Of a stretch of 64,000 nt of DNA, positions 25,311-40,300 are shown piece by piece. The stretch comes from Ctenosaura bakeri (taxonomy: Eukaryota > Chordata > Lepidosauria > Squamata > Iguanidae). The notes beneath the pieces are model-generated. The model was not told the origin of the DNA. It was given only the letters and a program-made list of their open reading frames with translations, and did not search any database. The position numbers and the translations under genes are program-made. The stretch is from positions 868,001 through 932,000 of the forward strand of contig CAOLHI010000562.1 of NCBI GenBank assembly GCA_948474755.1, given 5' to 3'. Every line of letters begins with the position of its first letter. Position 1 is the stretch's first letter.

Positions 25311-28300
25311 TACATACATACATACATATATACATACACTCATGTATAAGTCGACCTCATGTATAAGTCGAGGGCAGGTTTTGGGATGAAAATTATGGAT
25401 TTTGATAAGACTTGTGGATAAATTGAAGGTCATTCCAAAGAGCAAGGGAAAGCACCAGCACCTCCACAGGGAACTAATTGCCCCGGGCTTCACCACCACA
25501 TTCCACCATTTTCCCACTTAAGAATTTAGATAGGCCTTTCACTACTTTACTCAGAGAAGGGGATGTTTCTTCTTCTTCTTTTTGGTAAAAGGTAAGGTGC
25601 AGTATTAATTCTTATCAAAAAAGGAACCATCCCCTTCTCTGAGTAGAGTGGTGAAAGGTGAGAGCTTAGTCTGTCCCCGGAGAACCTAAAAAAAAGCACT
25701 GACTCCCTCTACTCTCTCAGTGCATCCTTTGAGGAGGAGCACCAAAGAGATGCCACCACCACCACTGCCAGTTTCCCTCCCAGTCATTCAAAAAGGCCAG
25801 AAGTGGCACTATGATGGAGACAGTAGAGTGTGTCAGTATTTATTGAAGGACTGAACTCTTGCCTTTTACCACTTTGCTCAGAGAAAGAGGTGGTTCCTTT
25901 TTTGATAAGAGTTAAGGTACAGTACTTACATTGACTCATAAATAAGTTGACCCAGTTTTTTGGGAGTCAATTTTTTGACTAAAATTTCTAGCCTTATACA
26001 TAAGTATAAACAGTAAATTTAATAAACATTACAACTTTATTTTGTCCACCAGAAGTGTGCCAATTACTTGGAAATGGCATTTTCAAAATTTCCATTAAAT
26101 TAACAACAATAATAATTGGCCAGAGGGTACTCAGCTTCTCTGTGGCATTTGGGCTTGTAGTTAATTCATTGAGAAATTCAAGTAGACTTAATGACTAAGA
26201 CAACTTTCCCCAAAAATCCTCTGATGAGAGAACTAAACCTGTCCTTTCCTTTGTTAAAAAAAAAAATTAAATGTAAGAACAATATTTAAGCCTCTTTTAA
26301 TTTTCAGACTTGATTGTTGCTTTGTGCTGTATCTATGTCTTCACTTGAAGGCTCAAATCAGGCAACCTGGTGCCCTCCAGATGTCTGGGAGTATAACCCC
26401 ATCACCCATATCACATGTACCCAGCATGGGTATCATGGCTTAGAATGCCAGGAGTTGTCATCACCCACATCTAGAAGGTGCTAAATTGTCAGGATGTGGT
26501 TTGAAATATATTGAAATCACTGAGGCTACCAGTGCTGCTTGTTATTATGCAATGCACGGTGGCAGCCTCCAACCAAATGCTGTGTGGATTAATTCCTGTC
26601 TTCATTGCCCAGCACTTCCACTGCTTTCTCTTATTTCCCTTCATCATCTGAATTTCTTCTTCCTGTTATGTCTTTGTACACCTCATTCTTTCATTCTCAT
26701 TCTGTTTCCTGCTATTTCCCCGGTTTCCCAGCCTCTGTTCCTGCTGTGTCTTTGCTAACTCTGCTGTCTTTGTTGTTGTTTGCTCCCTCACCCGTTCCCT
26801 CCCATTCCCATTTCTGGGTTAACTATCCATCTTCTTTTAACCTACCTCTCCTCCAACTCCTTCCTGGTTCATCTCCCTTCCCCCACCACCCATCCTGCAT
26901 TCTCTTAACATACTAAACCAGGGATCCAGCACAATGACTTTCCGAAGTATGCCCCATGTGTCCTGTTCTCATTAGATTTTTATGGCAGCAAACCTGGATG
27001 AGCCAGGTGTGCACTGTAGAGGGACTTCTTTAGAAAATCTACCATCTAGATTGTTTGCTTGTTCTTACGTCTACATACTTTTGGATTCACCCAAGCCTGC
27101 AGAGCCTCCCTGTCTCTTGACAGGTCTGTGTTCTTCTTGTAAGGATTGGTACACTCCCTCCCCCTAAATGCTTGATGCTCCGGGATCTAGAAATGCAAAT
27201 GGCACAGATCTAAGCTTGAGCAAAACTCCAGATGTGGTTCTGGACTTGCATGGTTGACATTTGTTGAGAGTAAAAGCTGCACTTCAAATAATCTGGCATA
27301 TGGTTTCTGATAGGATGTACCCTTTATACTTCAAAATATAGGTTTTAGGAAAAATATTTGTCTAGCACATAGCTATGTGTCTAATCAATTTACATGTCTA
27401 ATAACATTTGGTAATACTAGGATAGGTTATAGTCACCAAATTAATGATTTGAGTATATAGTTGTAAGTTTTTCTCTCTGGTTGCTTCTCCTGAACAAAAA
27501 TTTATGTAGTCAAATACTGTTGGGAATGAGTTTAACCTAGCAGTATCTGCCTTTGTCTTTTACTCTTTATGTATAACCAGCTGTCCATAACAACTTAAGG
27601 TATAAGTGGTTAAATATAGTACAGTTTACTCTCTGTATCTGTGGGGGTTCCATTTCAGGAACCCTACAAATAAGGAAAAATGTGAATGCTCGTATCACTT
27701 AATACTGAATGGTGGTGGCATGCATGTGGACACTTCAGCAAATCTGTGCAAACGTTACCTCCAATTCAGGTATAAGATGTGGCGCACCACGGTTGCTCAA
27801 AATTGCAGATTTGTAGGTCTCAGGTAAGGAGAGCCCACAATACAGAAAAAAACTATGCAGCAACCTTTGTTTCTCTTGTTTTTCCCCGTTAATTAGCCTT
27901 GTCAGCTTCCATCTTTTATGTTGTTTGTTTTTACTTCTTTGTTCAAGTAGCCTTCTGTGTTCAGCACTGTGCTTTGAAAGTGCTTGTGTTAAAAGGCGTA
28001 ATTAACAGTAACATTTTTCCCTATCTGCCTTTTGTTAGGCTCAATTGGTGGTCTGTTCTTTGCTGTGGGAATTGCCCAATATGCTTTGTTAGGATATCTC
28101 ATTCGCTCCTGGAGAATGCTAGCAGTTGTGGTTAACCTGGAGGGATCAGTAGTCTTTCTCCTCTCTCTGTAAGTTACATACCTTTAAATTGTTCTAATAT
28201 TCATTAAAAGTTGTGGTAGCCTTATTTAAAAAGTGCTTCATTTTCTCCCCCTCTTCCCCTTTTGCTAGTTTCTCAAAGGTTGGCTGTGGTTTTAATCTCT

Positions 28301-31300
28301 TCTTACAGCATTGGTCCTATGGACTCTTTCATTTTAGTAGCCCTTCTCTGGTTTGTTTGCAGTGTCATTCTTAAAGAGTACTTTGGGAATGGAACACACA
28401 ATTTGAGATGTCATTTTATCAGTACCAAGTAGAAAGGGCATCCAGAATTGTGCAGTTACTATACTATTGACACAGTTTGGGGGTGGCTGTGGCCCTGGGC
28501 TGCCTCACTGTTTTCTTTTATGATTTTATCCACAATTCTCTCTAAATCTGCCTTGGATGTGCTGCTGTCTTGTCCATTTCCCGTCATTTCTAACCCTTGT
28601 GCATTTTGTGACCCATTCTTCTTTTGCCCTTACTGATTTTTGTTCTCCCAGACTCTGATCTGCTGCATGCCTCTGAAGTTCATGTAATTTAACCTATATA
28701 TACACTATACAGCTTTTCTTTCTTGAATGAATAATCTGAAAGCAACTGTTTACAGGTAGGCTTGCAGCTGCTTACAGTAGGCAGCTGCTAGGAGGAAGAT
28801 AGACCCAGGATTTTAAGAATGTTTGCAGCAGATTCTTTGTCTGTAGTGTACACTGGCTTTCTGAATCAGTCCCCAGTCTTGCACTTTCCTTTGTTTGTCT
28901 GGTGAGATATCTGTAGTGTGCCCACCACAAATGGCTTTTCCTCATTGAGGGTGATTTACTCTGGAAGCTCTGCTTTTCCAGACATCAATGAAAATGCAGT
29001 TGGGGTGCATGGGAGGAGTAAACAAGAAGCACTTAATCTTCAGCTGCAGACATCCTTCTTAAAATGTTACATTTGATTTTACCCTTTCAGTAACCAAAGA
29101 ACTGTAAACCCTCTGAATGAAAACTAGTAGCTTGGTTCACCTGACTCAGAGTGTAGGGCTGGCATGTGAAACACTAGCAAGTTCACCCACCTCTTACTCC
29201 AGCTCAAAAGGTGCTAAAATTGGAGTTGAATTGGAGTTGAACTTGAAGTTGTGTGCTGATAAAAGAAGACTGCATTTCAGATCTTTCAGCTGCTCCATAC
29301 TGTTTATAAATAATTTGTTTCTGGGTAAAGAAGCAAATCAAGATGTAAAGTCAAGATGTATTTTTCCAACTTTCTTTGGGCAAAGTGTTCAACTAAGTCT
29401 TTATGCAAATTAAACATTGGAAACACTTCAAGCAATGGAGCAAAATAAAAGAGAAGAGATTTAGTGACAGTATCAATAAGGCTGTGAAGTTATTTTAATC
29501 AGAAAGCCAAGGTCTACATTTGACAGAACGGTGGTATAAGCCAGCCGTTCGTGTTTGTGCTGATGGCAGGGACCGTGTGGGTATTGGCTAGCAGAGCATT
29601 AGCCCCACATTGTTTGTGTGTATACAAAGCTTTATGTGTAGCCCTTTCCATGCCACATTAAGCTGAAGGTAGCAGGTGCTATGTTATGGTATATGATGCA
29701 GAAATATGTTCCAGGATGTTCAACAGGGATTCCTTTTAGGTAAGTTTGTTTAAACCTAAGTTAATTGCAGATGTAAACAATTTAAAACATCACTATTTAA
29801 AATTACTTTAATGTTTGGAAAACATTGAAAAATAAAACAGAAAACAAGAAGAGGTTTTGAACATCTGGTTCAAAATTTTGTATTTGTGATCAACAATTGC
29901 TGAATATATTGTAGAAATACCTGATCATCAACCAATTTAGCACATGCTGTGTTAATTATACTATGTTCATGTTTTTGTTATATGTAGTTGAGTTGTGTCA
30001 GTGTTTAATGCTATGCTTTTTTTGTTTTTGTGTTACTTTTTCAGAATTTATGTTCAGTTAGTGTTTGCACATTCAAATTTATTTGAATATTTTGTAAAGC
30101 AGTTGCACACATACCGTATACAGTGGACCATCTTGATCTATGGGCTCCTTGATCTACAATTTCCACTGACCATGGATCGGCATGTCCTATATATAAAATG
30201 GCAATAATGTGGATGCACTGAAGCATCCGTGTGCACATTGCCACCATTTAATAATATGAGATGCAATCATTTGCGTTTTTTGGCATCCACAGGGGGTCTG
30301 AAACCAAACCTCTGCAGATCTGAAGTGTCTGCTGTATCTGTATTGTTCCTGTGTAGCAGCAGAGATTAAAGTCTCTTTGTATATGTTTGTGATCTATTGT
30401 ATTTAACTAGTTTAAGACCAATATTAAATAGTTAGATGGAACAAAGTCCACTGATGAACTGTCTGTTCTTTTCTTTTAGATTTATTCCTGAGTCACCTCG
30501 TTGGTTGTACTCACAAGGACAGCTGCATGAAGCTGAAGATTCCCTCTACCTCATTGCAAAGAGAAACCGAAAGCCAAAGTGCACTTTTTCACTTAAGCTC
30601 CCAGCTGAACAGAGTTATAAAGAGGCTGCTAGCATCTTAGACCTTTTCCGATACAAAATCCTTTTGGGACGTACTCTGATCATGATGTTCATCTGGTACT
30701 TACACTCACTTGAGACTGAAAATGCTGCTCCTACACTGTTACTTAAATATAGGATTGCCAGGTTTTTTAGACACCGATACAGGGTAAACATCTCTGATGC
30801 CCAGGCATCTCAAGGCTGGCCAATGTACATGAGAAAGGTCTATAAAAACTGTGCCTTAAATCTTGCATGAGCAGGACTTCTAACAAGAATTCCAGGTACC
30901 AGCAAGATTGGAGGCTTTGGGAAAGGTGAATGCCAGCGCCATGCTCACACTCTGTGGCATTTGGTACACAGCAAAATAGCTTCAGATGGGAGTCCTATCT
31001 GTTGTAAGTGCAGGTGTCACCCACTCTTCCTACTCTCAGCTGTAGAGATGACTGAAAGAGAAGCATGTGAGCCTGATGTGGATTTGCTCCACCTGGCTGA
31101 CCAGGAAGAAGGGAGGTGCCACATCTCCTGTGACCAGCAGGCAGACCCCCAGCATTTACTACGTAAGGCCATTTTGCTGTATACCAGATGCTCAGGAGTT
31201 GGTTTGGTGTGAGTATGGCTGATGCTTGTTTTTCCCAAATCTTTAATCTAGTGGAAGCCTGGGACTCTCATGAGAGTTCCCTAACTCACAAGACTTCAGG

Positions 31301-34300
31301 CAGCTGGTGACTGCTCTCAAAAACGCAAGGAATGCTGGGTTTGGGGATCCTGTCTGGTTTCAGTACAGGACTACACTTTGACCTGTGGGATATCCTGTAC
31401 AAAATGGACACCTGGGTCTCTACTCAAATGCAGGATAGAATACTGACAGCTGAGGGCTCTTAAGACATTATTTTTTTCCATTCAATCTGTTAGAGATTAC
31501 AAATAGAATAAGACTAGTTTTTATGATTTACTTTTGCTTTGTCTTCTTCTGCTCAGCTCAAAGCCATGTTACTACTGGTGATTTTAACATGTTACATCAT
31601 GAGTGTAACACTGGTATTTCTTACAGCAATTATAATATGAGTGGTGCTTTTAAAATGTAGCTTGTTTCTTTCACACCACCTTTGAATTTGTGTCCAAGAT
31701 AACATCAGTGGAGACAGATTTTTTTTCTTATATTGATCTTTAGAAACCAATCTTGATCAAATTTGTTCCACTGTATTTTGTGATATATGCTTTCTGTGTG
31801 CAGCCAATAATCCCACAGTCAGTAAGTTATTTTCAGGATTTCCTGCAGTTTTTGTTAGGATACATCTGAAGTCCTCAGATGAATTTTCATAATGGTGATT
31901 GAATTGTTTAGAGTTTTTATAACTTTTCTAATGATTTAGGTGAGGAGTAGTTTAAATAGTTAAAAAGACTAGATTAGGTCCACAAGGCATGCAAATGATA
32001 AGTAGGAACACAGCACATTGGATTGTGTAAAGTATCTGTAACAAACAAAATGCATGTTTTCAACATCTTTTTGTGTTTGTTCAGATGAAATCCCTGTGCT
32101 CCTGTAGCCAAAATACAGTGCACTGTCAACGCCGAGGCATGGCAGGCTAATAGGTCTTTTCCCAGATAAGGCAGACAGGCAGTAAATCAAAGGGCTTTAC
32201 TTCAGCAGTGGGTAGATAAGGCAGCAGTAAACTAAAGAGACTTTTGCAGCAAAGATGTTACGTCACAGCCAGGCAAAACAGCAAACAGAGTCCATGTACC
32301 ACAGAGTTTGTTCCTCAGCCAGTTGGGCAGCGTTTCTGAAAGCAAGGTAAGGGTCCCCAATAGCCCAGCAGGCACACCCAAAATGGATGGTTGTGAACCA
32401 ACAAAGACCCAAGCCTGAGTGAGTGCTTTTATTAAGCAGGCCCTCACCCAGGTGCTACCTCAGCTGGAGCTTGATTGCTTGGTGTTTCCTATTTAAACGC
32501 TCTGACCTTCTGAGAGCACTCTTTTGCTCCCGATGCTGCTGGTAAGTAGGCACCTGCTCTTGAATCTCTGGGTCTAAGGCAGCTCCTGGCTCCATTGCTG
32601 GGGCTACTGGGGCCAAGGGCTCTGTGTCCCAGGCAGCCTCTGAGGTGAGCTGTGCAGCAGGCTCCATGGCAGCCTCTTGGGGTGGGGTCTGCTGGTGCAG
32701 CAGGCTCCATGGCTTTGAAGTCCTCTGGTTCAGACTCAGAGCTTGAGTCCTGGAGTGCCAGGGTCTTGACATGCACATCCAATTTCTCAGCTTATCCTTT
32801 CAGATTTTTGGATTGGTCAGCAAACTTTTCACAAAGCAAGCTGCAAAATTCACTTGGAGACTATGGCCAGAATTCCATTGAATCAGTGGCTTTGTCTGCA
32901 CAAGTCAAATCAGATCAGGGGTGTTTTTTGTTTGTTTGTTTGTTTATTTTTGTCACATTTGTGAAAAAAATAAGGCCAAAGTGAAGCAATCTGTATAGGG
33001 TGTTTGGAGTAGGCATTAGGAAAGTAACTTCACTCAGTGTAGGTAAAAGAGAAAAATACTAAGGGAAAGAAGTACCATTGAAGATGAGCATCTTGTATGC
33101 TTTCTTGGGCTATTGGCTGTGTTGGTCTGCTAGTTTCTGTCTACCATTTAGACTAACAGGAATCACACCCTGTGTGAATGGTGGGTTCTCAATGCCCTCA
33201 GTAAGGTTATGCATGAAAATAGCTTGAGAGAATGGTTCAGATACCAGATGCCAGGATTTGATTATCCTATTTGTATCTCCTGCAGATCATGCACTGGTTA
33301 TGCTGATGTCGGGGTGGAGGCAATGAATGAGATCTGTTCTTTAGTATTCATAATATTGTCTGCTTTTAAGGTAATGTTTACTCTGTAGGCATGAAATTAG
33401 AAGAGCCAACTTTCTCTTCCTTCTGCACCCCACAGGTTTGTATGCAGCTTGGTTTATTATGGTCTTACTCTCAATGTGGGTGATTTGGGAGGCAGCATCT
33501 ATGCTAACCTGGCTCTTTCTGGGCTAATAGAAATTCCAGCATACCCCCTCTGTATCTACTTGATCGGCCAAAAATGGTGAGTGTTGGGTGCCAGGAAGAC
33601 ATTGTATATATCATAGAAATTATTCTAATTGTAGTTTTAGTATCTTTTTGTTGATGTTGCTAGCTTTTGTTTTTGCAGGGGAGGAAATAGACAAAAATAT
33701 GCATTTATTTCTCTTTAGTATGTGATGTGCTCGTATTTGTTTATTTGAATGCAACGGATTTTGATTTTAACGAAGAAGTGAGTAAAAAATATATTACTGT
33801 AAAACATGAGGGCTACACACAGATTGAACCAGTGTATCAGAGATTGCAGTTTATGACAAAGCTGGCAGCAGTATTCTTTGCCAGATGCCAGAAAGAGAGA
33901 TGTTTTTATATCTTGCAACAAACATAAAGTTTTGTGGCTCTTCAAACTGTCAGGAACTGAATCCACACACACAAATAGTACAGTGCATAAACACTATTTA
34001 TTTGGAGTGAGGTACATTGTACAAGATGTTAGTGAGGAGACTACCGTTCAAAAGGAAATGCAAGAGCTTAAGATACCCCAGCATTCCCTCCCCTTTGCCT
34101 AGAGACCTTGAAGCCATGAGAGCCAAGCAGCGCTTAACAGCACATTCCTAGCAAGTGTGTACCTAACGGTGTCTGGTACCTAGGCTTCTCTGGTTACAAG
34201 CAGGCTGTTACTTATGCTGGACTACATATCACATTACTTAATATAGAGGGCATCCTGACATCAAACAGTATCTATCTGTTATGTATATCATGTGACATGA

Positions 34301-37300
34301 CATTAGATAGAAACAAGCGACATCTTGTATTGCGTGGCTAGCTACAAGGAGACAGAAAATGCAAAACCAAAATGATACGAAGTCAGTACCTCATTGTGTA
34401 AGTGTGATATTTCAGAACATTACTACTTTCTTGGAGACTTCCCAAAACCAATAGCAAGACATTAGAAATATATGCATATATATATATGCATGTATTTTTA
34501 ATGATGTGTTGCTATTGCCTAGCACAAAAATTGTCATGTGCTGAGCAACAAAACATGTTCACAAATGGAGTTTCTATTGTATAAGCTAACGAATTGTCAT
34601 GTGCATAAATAAAACTATTTTGTATCACTGGAAAAATCACAAACAAATCCACCTACTGAACTCAGATTTCCTCACTTGTGCTACTTACACCAACTCATTG
34701 TTGTTGTGTATACACAATAATACTAAATATGTTCTGTCTGTCTCTTGAGCAGAAGTGGGAAATTGCTATCCAGTCAATATTAGACTGCATATCCTTACCA
34801 TTGGCGGTGCTGGCTAGGACTGCTGGGAATTGCAGTGCATTAGTATCTGGAAAGTCACATAATTTGCACCTCTGCTTTAGAGGCAAACTTTCCTTCTAGG
34901 GCTCTTTTCAAAAATTCCAAGCAACAGAGTACTACTTCTTTGCTTCCCAGGGACTATCAGTATATTCCATTTGTACAGTAAAGGATGGATGGGGACCCTG
35001 TGGCCTTCTAGATGTTATGGCACGACAACTCCCCCTTCATATTTAGTCATGCAAAACAATAGGCTTGCACAAATAAATTGATACTTTGTGATTTTATGCC
35101 ACTTTTGTTCTGCATGTTAACATAGTATGACATCAGTCGCATGCTATGATAATGTTACAGTGTGACAATCAGTGATGTAATTAAAGTGGTTCTCAAGCGG
35201 TGTTGGTGTTTTGAACTTCAGCTGCCTGGGATTCCTGGTCATCAGCCATTCTGGCTGGGTTTTCTGAGAGTGAAGGGTCAGAATACCTAAAAGACCAAAG
35301 TTTGAGAACAACTGATGTACTTCACTGTATAGTATGTGTTGATCTATGATACATGGTATGGCAAGATCTGCCATATCTTGATGTCACAATATGATGTAGT
35401 GTCACATGACATATTGTAGTTTGCATACCTGTTGTATGCAGATCGAACTGATTAATCATAAACAGACTCTAAAGTAGGGATGGGATGAATCCAGAATTTT
35501 ATGAATCCAAATCCCTGGAAGGTTCTGGGAATCCATGAATCTTGAAATCTTTTGAATCCTTTTTTAAAAAAGAGTTCAAAAAACAAGGGAAAGAAGGATA
35601 ATCTTGGGCAGGACACACTCTCTCAGCCTTAGCAAAAGCCTAGGCAAAGGCAAACCTCCTTCTGAAGAAATCTGACCAAGACAATTGTCCTAGTTTTACC
35701 TCAGGATCTCCCCAGATTGAAAATGATATGAAGGCCCTTTCTATACAGGCAGGAAAATGTAGATTAATCCTGTGTAAACAGGGCCATATACTACCGTAGA
35801 GAGATAATCGAGGTCAAAACTGGCTTTTCTTTGCGTAGCTCCTTCTGGCATCCTGGGATTTGTAGTTTGATGATGCACCAGTACACTTTGGCAGAGAAGG
35901 CTGTGACACTTTGTAAAACTCCAAACCTCAGCGTTGTGTCTGAAAGAGCTTTGCAGGGGAGCTATGCAAAAGAATGTTTCAGCTGTCCTTGAAATCTCAA
36001 GCCTGTACTGAAGTTAAATATGAAATGTTCAACTTAAATATCTTAGAATACAAGCCCAGCTGTAATTTCTGAAATTGTTAGCAAAGGCCATTATTACTCC
36101 AAGGGAAAACCTCACCTACTTACTATCTTTCCTTGTATGTATGGTCTCCCAGGTTTTTAGGTGTCCCAGTCTCCCTGGTTTTCAGGCATCCCGGTCTCCC
36201 AACAGTCTATTTAGTTGACGGATTCGAAAGATTCGGTTTGCCTGTTTTGGCACAGGGATTTGGATTTGGGAATCTTGAATCCTTACCCAGGATTTGAGGA
36301 TTCGAGGATTTGATTGGCCCGTCCCTACTCTAAAAGCCAATGAAACAAGAAATTTAGCAGGTTTGTGATCATTTGGAATGTTGATGATGACATACATTTC
36401 ATAGCTTCACTGTTCTTATTTAGCACATGTAATGGGTAAGGGATCTGACTTGTATATACTAAGATTCAAAAGAAAATCAAGTTTGCTTATGCAAGTTAAT
36501 TCATTTCATTCAGGAGCCTCCCTTTAAAGTTTGTTGTCAAAAAGTGTTAACTCCCATGACAGCAGCAGAATACATTAGGCAGTTTGACCTTGCTTGGCTG
36601 TGGCAATTTGCAAGCAGAATTATACAGGATTCCCCCAGTTATCTGAGAGGCTGGAGACGAGCGCTATCAGAAAACAGAATTGGTTGAAAAGCAGAATCCT
36701 TGTAGGGATCTGTAGGGAGCATGAAGGACTTAATGGAAGCTCACTTGGGAGTGACAGTCTTTGCAATGTCTCTCAGCATAGTGCCGTTTTCCACCCTCTT
36801 AGCTTGTTTTGCAAGCAGTGTGCACATGTGAGCAGTTCCAGGTGAGTCTCTGTAGGCCAGAAGAACAGGGCATAAAAAGATGGGGGCTTCCTGTAAAGCA
36901 TATTGATATACAGAAGGTACACATTAGTACTACGCCTACTATATTATTGCCAATTTTATGAATACCTCCCCATTTCTGAACCCAGTGACCTTAGGAAACT
37001 AGATTAGTAAAAGTCACAAATAGTTTTGTTTTGATCTCTGTCAAAAACAACAGGAGGGAGACATCATGTGAATACAGAGAAATTGGCTTGCTGTACTGAA
37101 GCCCTGGATATAAAAAGAGCCTATTCATTTTCTTCTCAGAGGCCATTTTCATTGTTTCTTTCCTTTTTTGTTTGTTAGGTTTGGCCGTAAATGGACACTT
37201 GCCATGTTTTTGTCCCTGGGAGGACTGGCTTCCATTGTTGTCATGTTTCTTCCAGAAAAGAAAGGTAATGTTCTTTAATTGTATATTCTTGTATGGCAGC

Positions 37301-40300
37301 GAGTTGGATTGGATGGCCCTTGTGGTCACTTCTAAGTCTGTGATTCTGTGTACTTTACTTTTAATTGTGGAGAATTCTATAGTGTGCTGATATCTTCCAA
37401 TAAATACTTTGCAGATACTCTGAGAGCGGTCGTCAACTGCATGTATACAAGGAATGCCTCTGGCAGTTGACTATAGAACCCCAAGAAATAGTTCTACAGC
37501 TCTTCCTCATGAATTCTGCATATAGAAAAATCCAAAACTAATTCTCAAGTTTTGTCTCTTCAAGAATCATCATAGCTGTAGAGTTTTGCATGTGTAGTAA
37601 AACTTATGATATTTAGGGCGTAGATCTGCAATTTCAGTCCTCCTTCTCAACATGCATAAAACTTATTTTTCTTTTGATCTCCAGTTCAGTGAAATCATGC
37701 TTTAATACACATGGATTTGCCTGCCATTTAATTATCTTTAATTGTTTTCTCAATAAATTTTAAATTCTGTGGCTAATTAATGGAAAATTGTACGGTACAT
37801 TTACGTTACAGATGGGAGCTGAAGACTTTTAGTTCGCCTTTTGGTGAAATGTTCCTCTTTTCTTCCTTTTTATCAGTGTTAGGGCAACATGAATTATAAA
37901 AGCTATATGTGTAAGGCATGCCTTGCCTTTATGCTGCAGCTGCTACCTTGCCCTCAGACCAAGACATTGTGGGTGAGGCAGTGAAGGAGATCAGCTGTAC
38001 TACTGGGGCAAAGTAGTTTCCATGGCCAAATCAGCCATATCCCACTCAGATGGAGCTATTTGGCCCAGATCAGTCACTAGGATAAGGGATCAGGGGGGAG
38101 AGGGGTTAGTAAACTCCCAGCTACCCAATATCTTGCTGCTATTATTTGTAGCTGGGAGAAGCATCTCAGAGTGCAAAGCAGTCTGATGGGGAGGAGAAGT
38201 CAGGCTGCAAAAGAGGCAGATCTGATGGTGAGGAGGAGTTACCAATTCCTAGGCAGTCTGAGAGGAAAACAAAAGGCATTCCTCCATAGAGGTTTGTGAT
38301 GCATAACAGTGTGAGGGTATGCCAAGCTTCCTGTGAGCCTGAAACCTTTGAAGAAGTTCTAAGTTTGCCAAAGGTTCAGGCTGACTACTGGTTCGATGCC
38401 ATGGACCAGGACATGGAGTCCATGCACAAACATGGGGTATTTACGTTGTGTAAGGTGCCAGATGGTGTGACTCTGGTAGGCTGTTGGTGGGTGTACAAAA
38501 ACCCCTGGCTTCGAGGGAGGTAAAACACAAAGTCAGGCTTGTGGCTCAAGGTTTTTCACAAAGGAAAAATGAATCATTTGATCAAACTTTTGCCAGAAGT
38601 GAAAGTATCAGGCTGGTGTGATAGCACAGAGAAATGCATTGGCACACCACTTTGATATCACAACAGCCTTTCTCAGTGCTGAGTTGCCAGAGACCACCTA
38701 TATGCAGCAGGCACCAGGGTATGAGATTGGTAAACCAAATCTGGTGTACAGGTTAAACAAAGCCATCTATGGGCTCAGACAATCTGCCCGTTGCTGGAAC
38801 AAGTGCCTGGATGGTGCTTTGCAGGGCTTGGGTTTCAAGCAGAGTGTGGCAGACCCACATGTCAGGGTCTGGGATAGACCAAGAAATCTTGCTAGCTTTT
38901 GTTGATGACTTGTATCTGGTCACAACAACAAAAGAACAAGTAACAAGGTTTGCCAAGGAACTGGGTGAAAAGTTCCAAATTAAGGACCTAGGTCCCATTA
39001 AACAGAACCTGGGTATTGAGGTACAGAGAACAGATAATGGGTTTCTGCTTAGCCAGAAGCAGAAAATATTGCAACTGCAGCAGAGGTTCAACATGGTTGA
39101 TTGCAAAGGTGTGTAAACCTCCATGGTACAAGGGTTTACAAAGTCTGTGGATGACAAAGTGTTCCCTGACAAACAAATGCTGTGGGATCGTTGTTGTGTT
39201 TGGCTGGGTATAGCAGACCATATTTGTCCCTGGCTGCTAACATCCTGGGAAGGGTAAGTTCTAAGCCCACACAGCAACATTGGCAGGGGGTGCAGAGAGT
39301 GTTAAGGTACTTAAAAAGCACTCTGGAGTACTGTCTCTGTGTGTCACCCTCTGGGAAACCAGAATTGGTTTGTTACAGTGACAACAATTTTCCTGGGGAT
39401 TTGTGTGACAGGAAGTCAACCTCAGGAATCCTAATTATGTACAGTGGCACACTGGTGCACTGAAAGACTTAAAAGCAGAGTTCTGTGGCCACTTCAACTG
39501 CGGAAGCTGAATATGGTAGTCTCTCATATTTGTGCAGTGAACTGACATGGTACGCACAACTGGTTAGGGTTCTTGGTGTGGACATACCAATCTCTGTAAC
39601 AGTATTCGATGATTCACAAGCATGCATCCAGTTGGCAAGTAATGAAAAGACAAGAGGGCAAACCAAGCATGTAGATATCAAATACTGGAATGTGAAACAA
39701 ACAGTAGAGAGTGGTGTGATCAGATTAAAATATTGACAGTCTGAGGAGAATGTGGCAGATGTGCTCACAAAGCCACTCACCACTGGGAAGCACTGGGACA
39801 TGCTCAGGAAACTGGGAATGGTTGAGCATGGTGTGTAAAGCTGCCAGTCCACTACAGAGGAAAAGGAGGGGTATCAGGGTTGTTGCCAGGCAGGCAAGGT
39901 TTCCTCTGAGTGGACGCAAAGGGAAGAGGTGATGTGGTCAGACAGCCAGGTGCAAGGCCAGCAGGATTGTTTAGGCTGCGACTTGTGTATTAGAGAAGGC
40001 CACATACCAGAGCACTGATTGGGTCACCCCACTTGTTTCAGGGTGACAAGGAAGCATAAAAAGACTGGCATTTGCCTTGACCAGCTGCTAGTTAGATCCG
40101 CCTAGCTGGACCTGTCATGTCGTTGACAGTATACTAATTGTAAGGGGAGATGCTGCTCGACTGTTTCTCTGTTATCTCATGTTATTCCTATTTGTTTAAT
40201 TGCTGAAATGCTGGTATGTTTTGCCAAACCTTTATCTTAGAGTGCAGCAATGAATTCTGCCTCTAAGTCCTACTTAATGAGCCTCTGGAATTCTTTCTGC

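Noticed and set aside
25231..25337. CRISPR-like or regulatory tandem array
   Set aside because: It is a plain dinucleotide and tetranucleotide microsatellite with no spacers.
30750..31470. Extra coding exon or retrogene in intron 6
   Set aside because: The open frames lack splice signals that keep phase, and the exon 6 to exon 7 join is exact without them.
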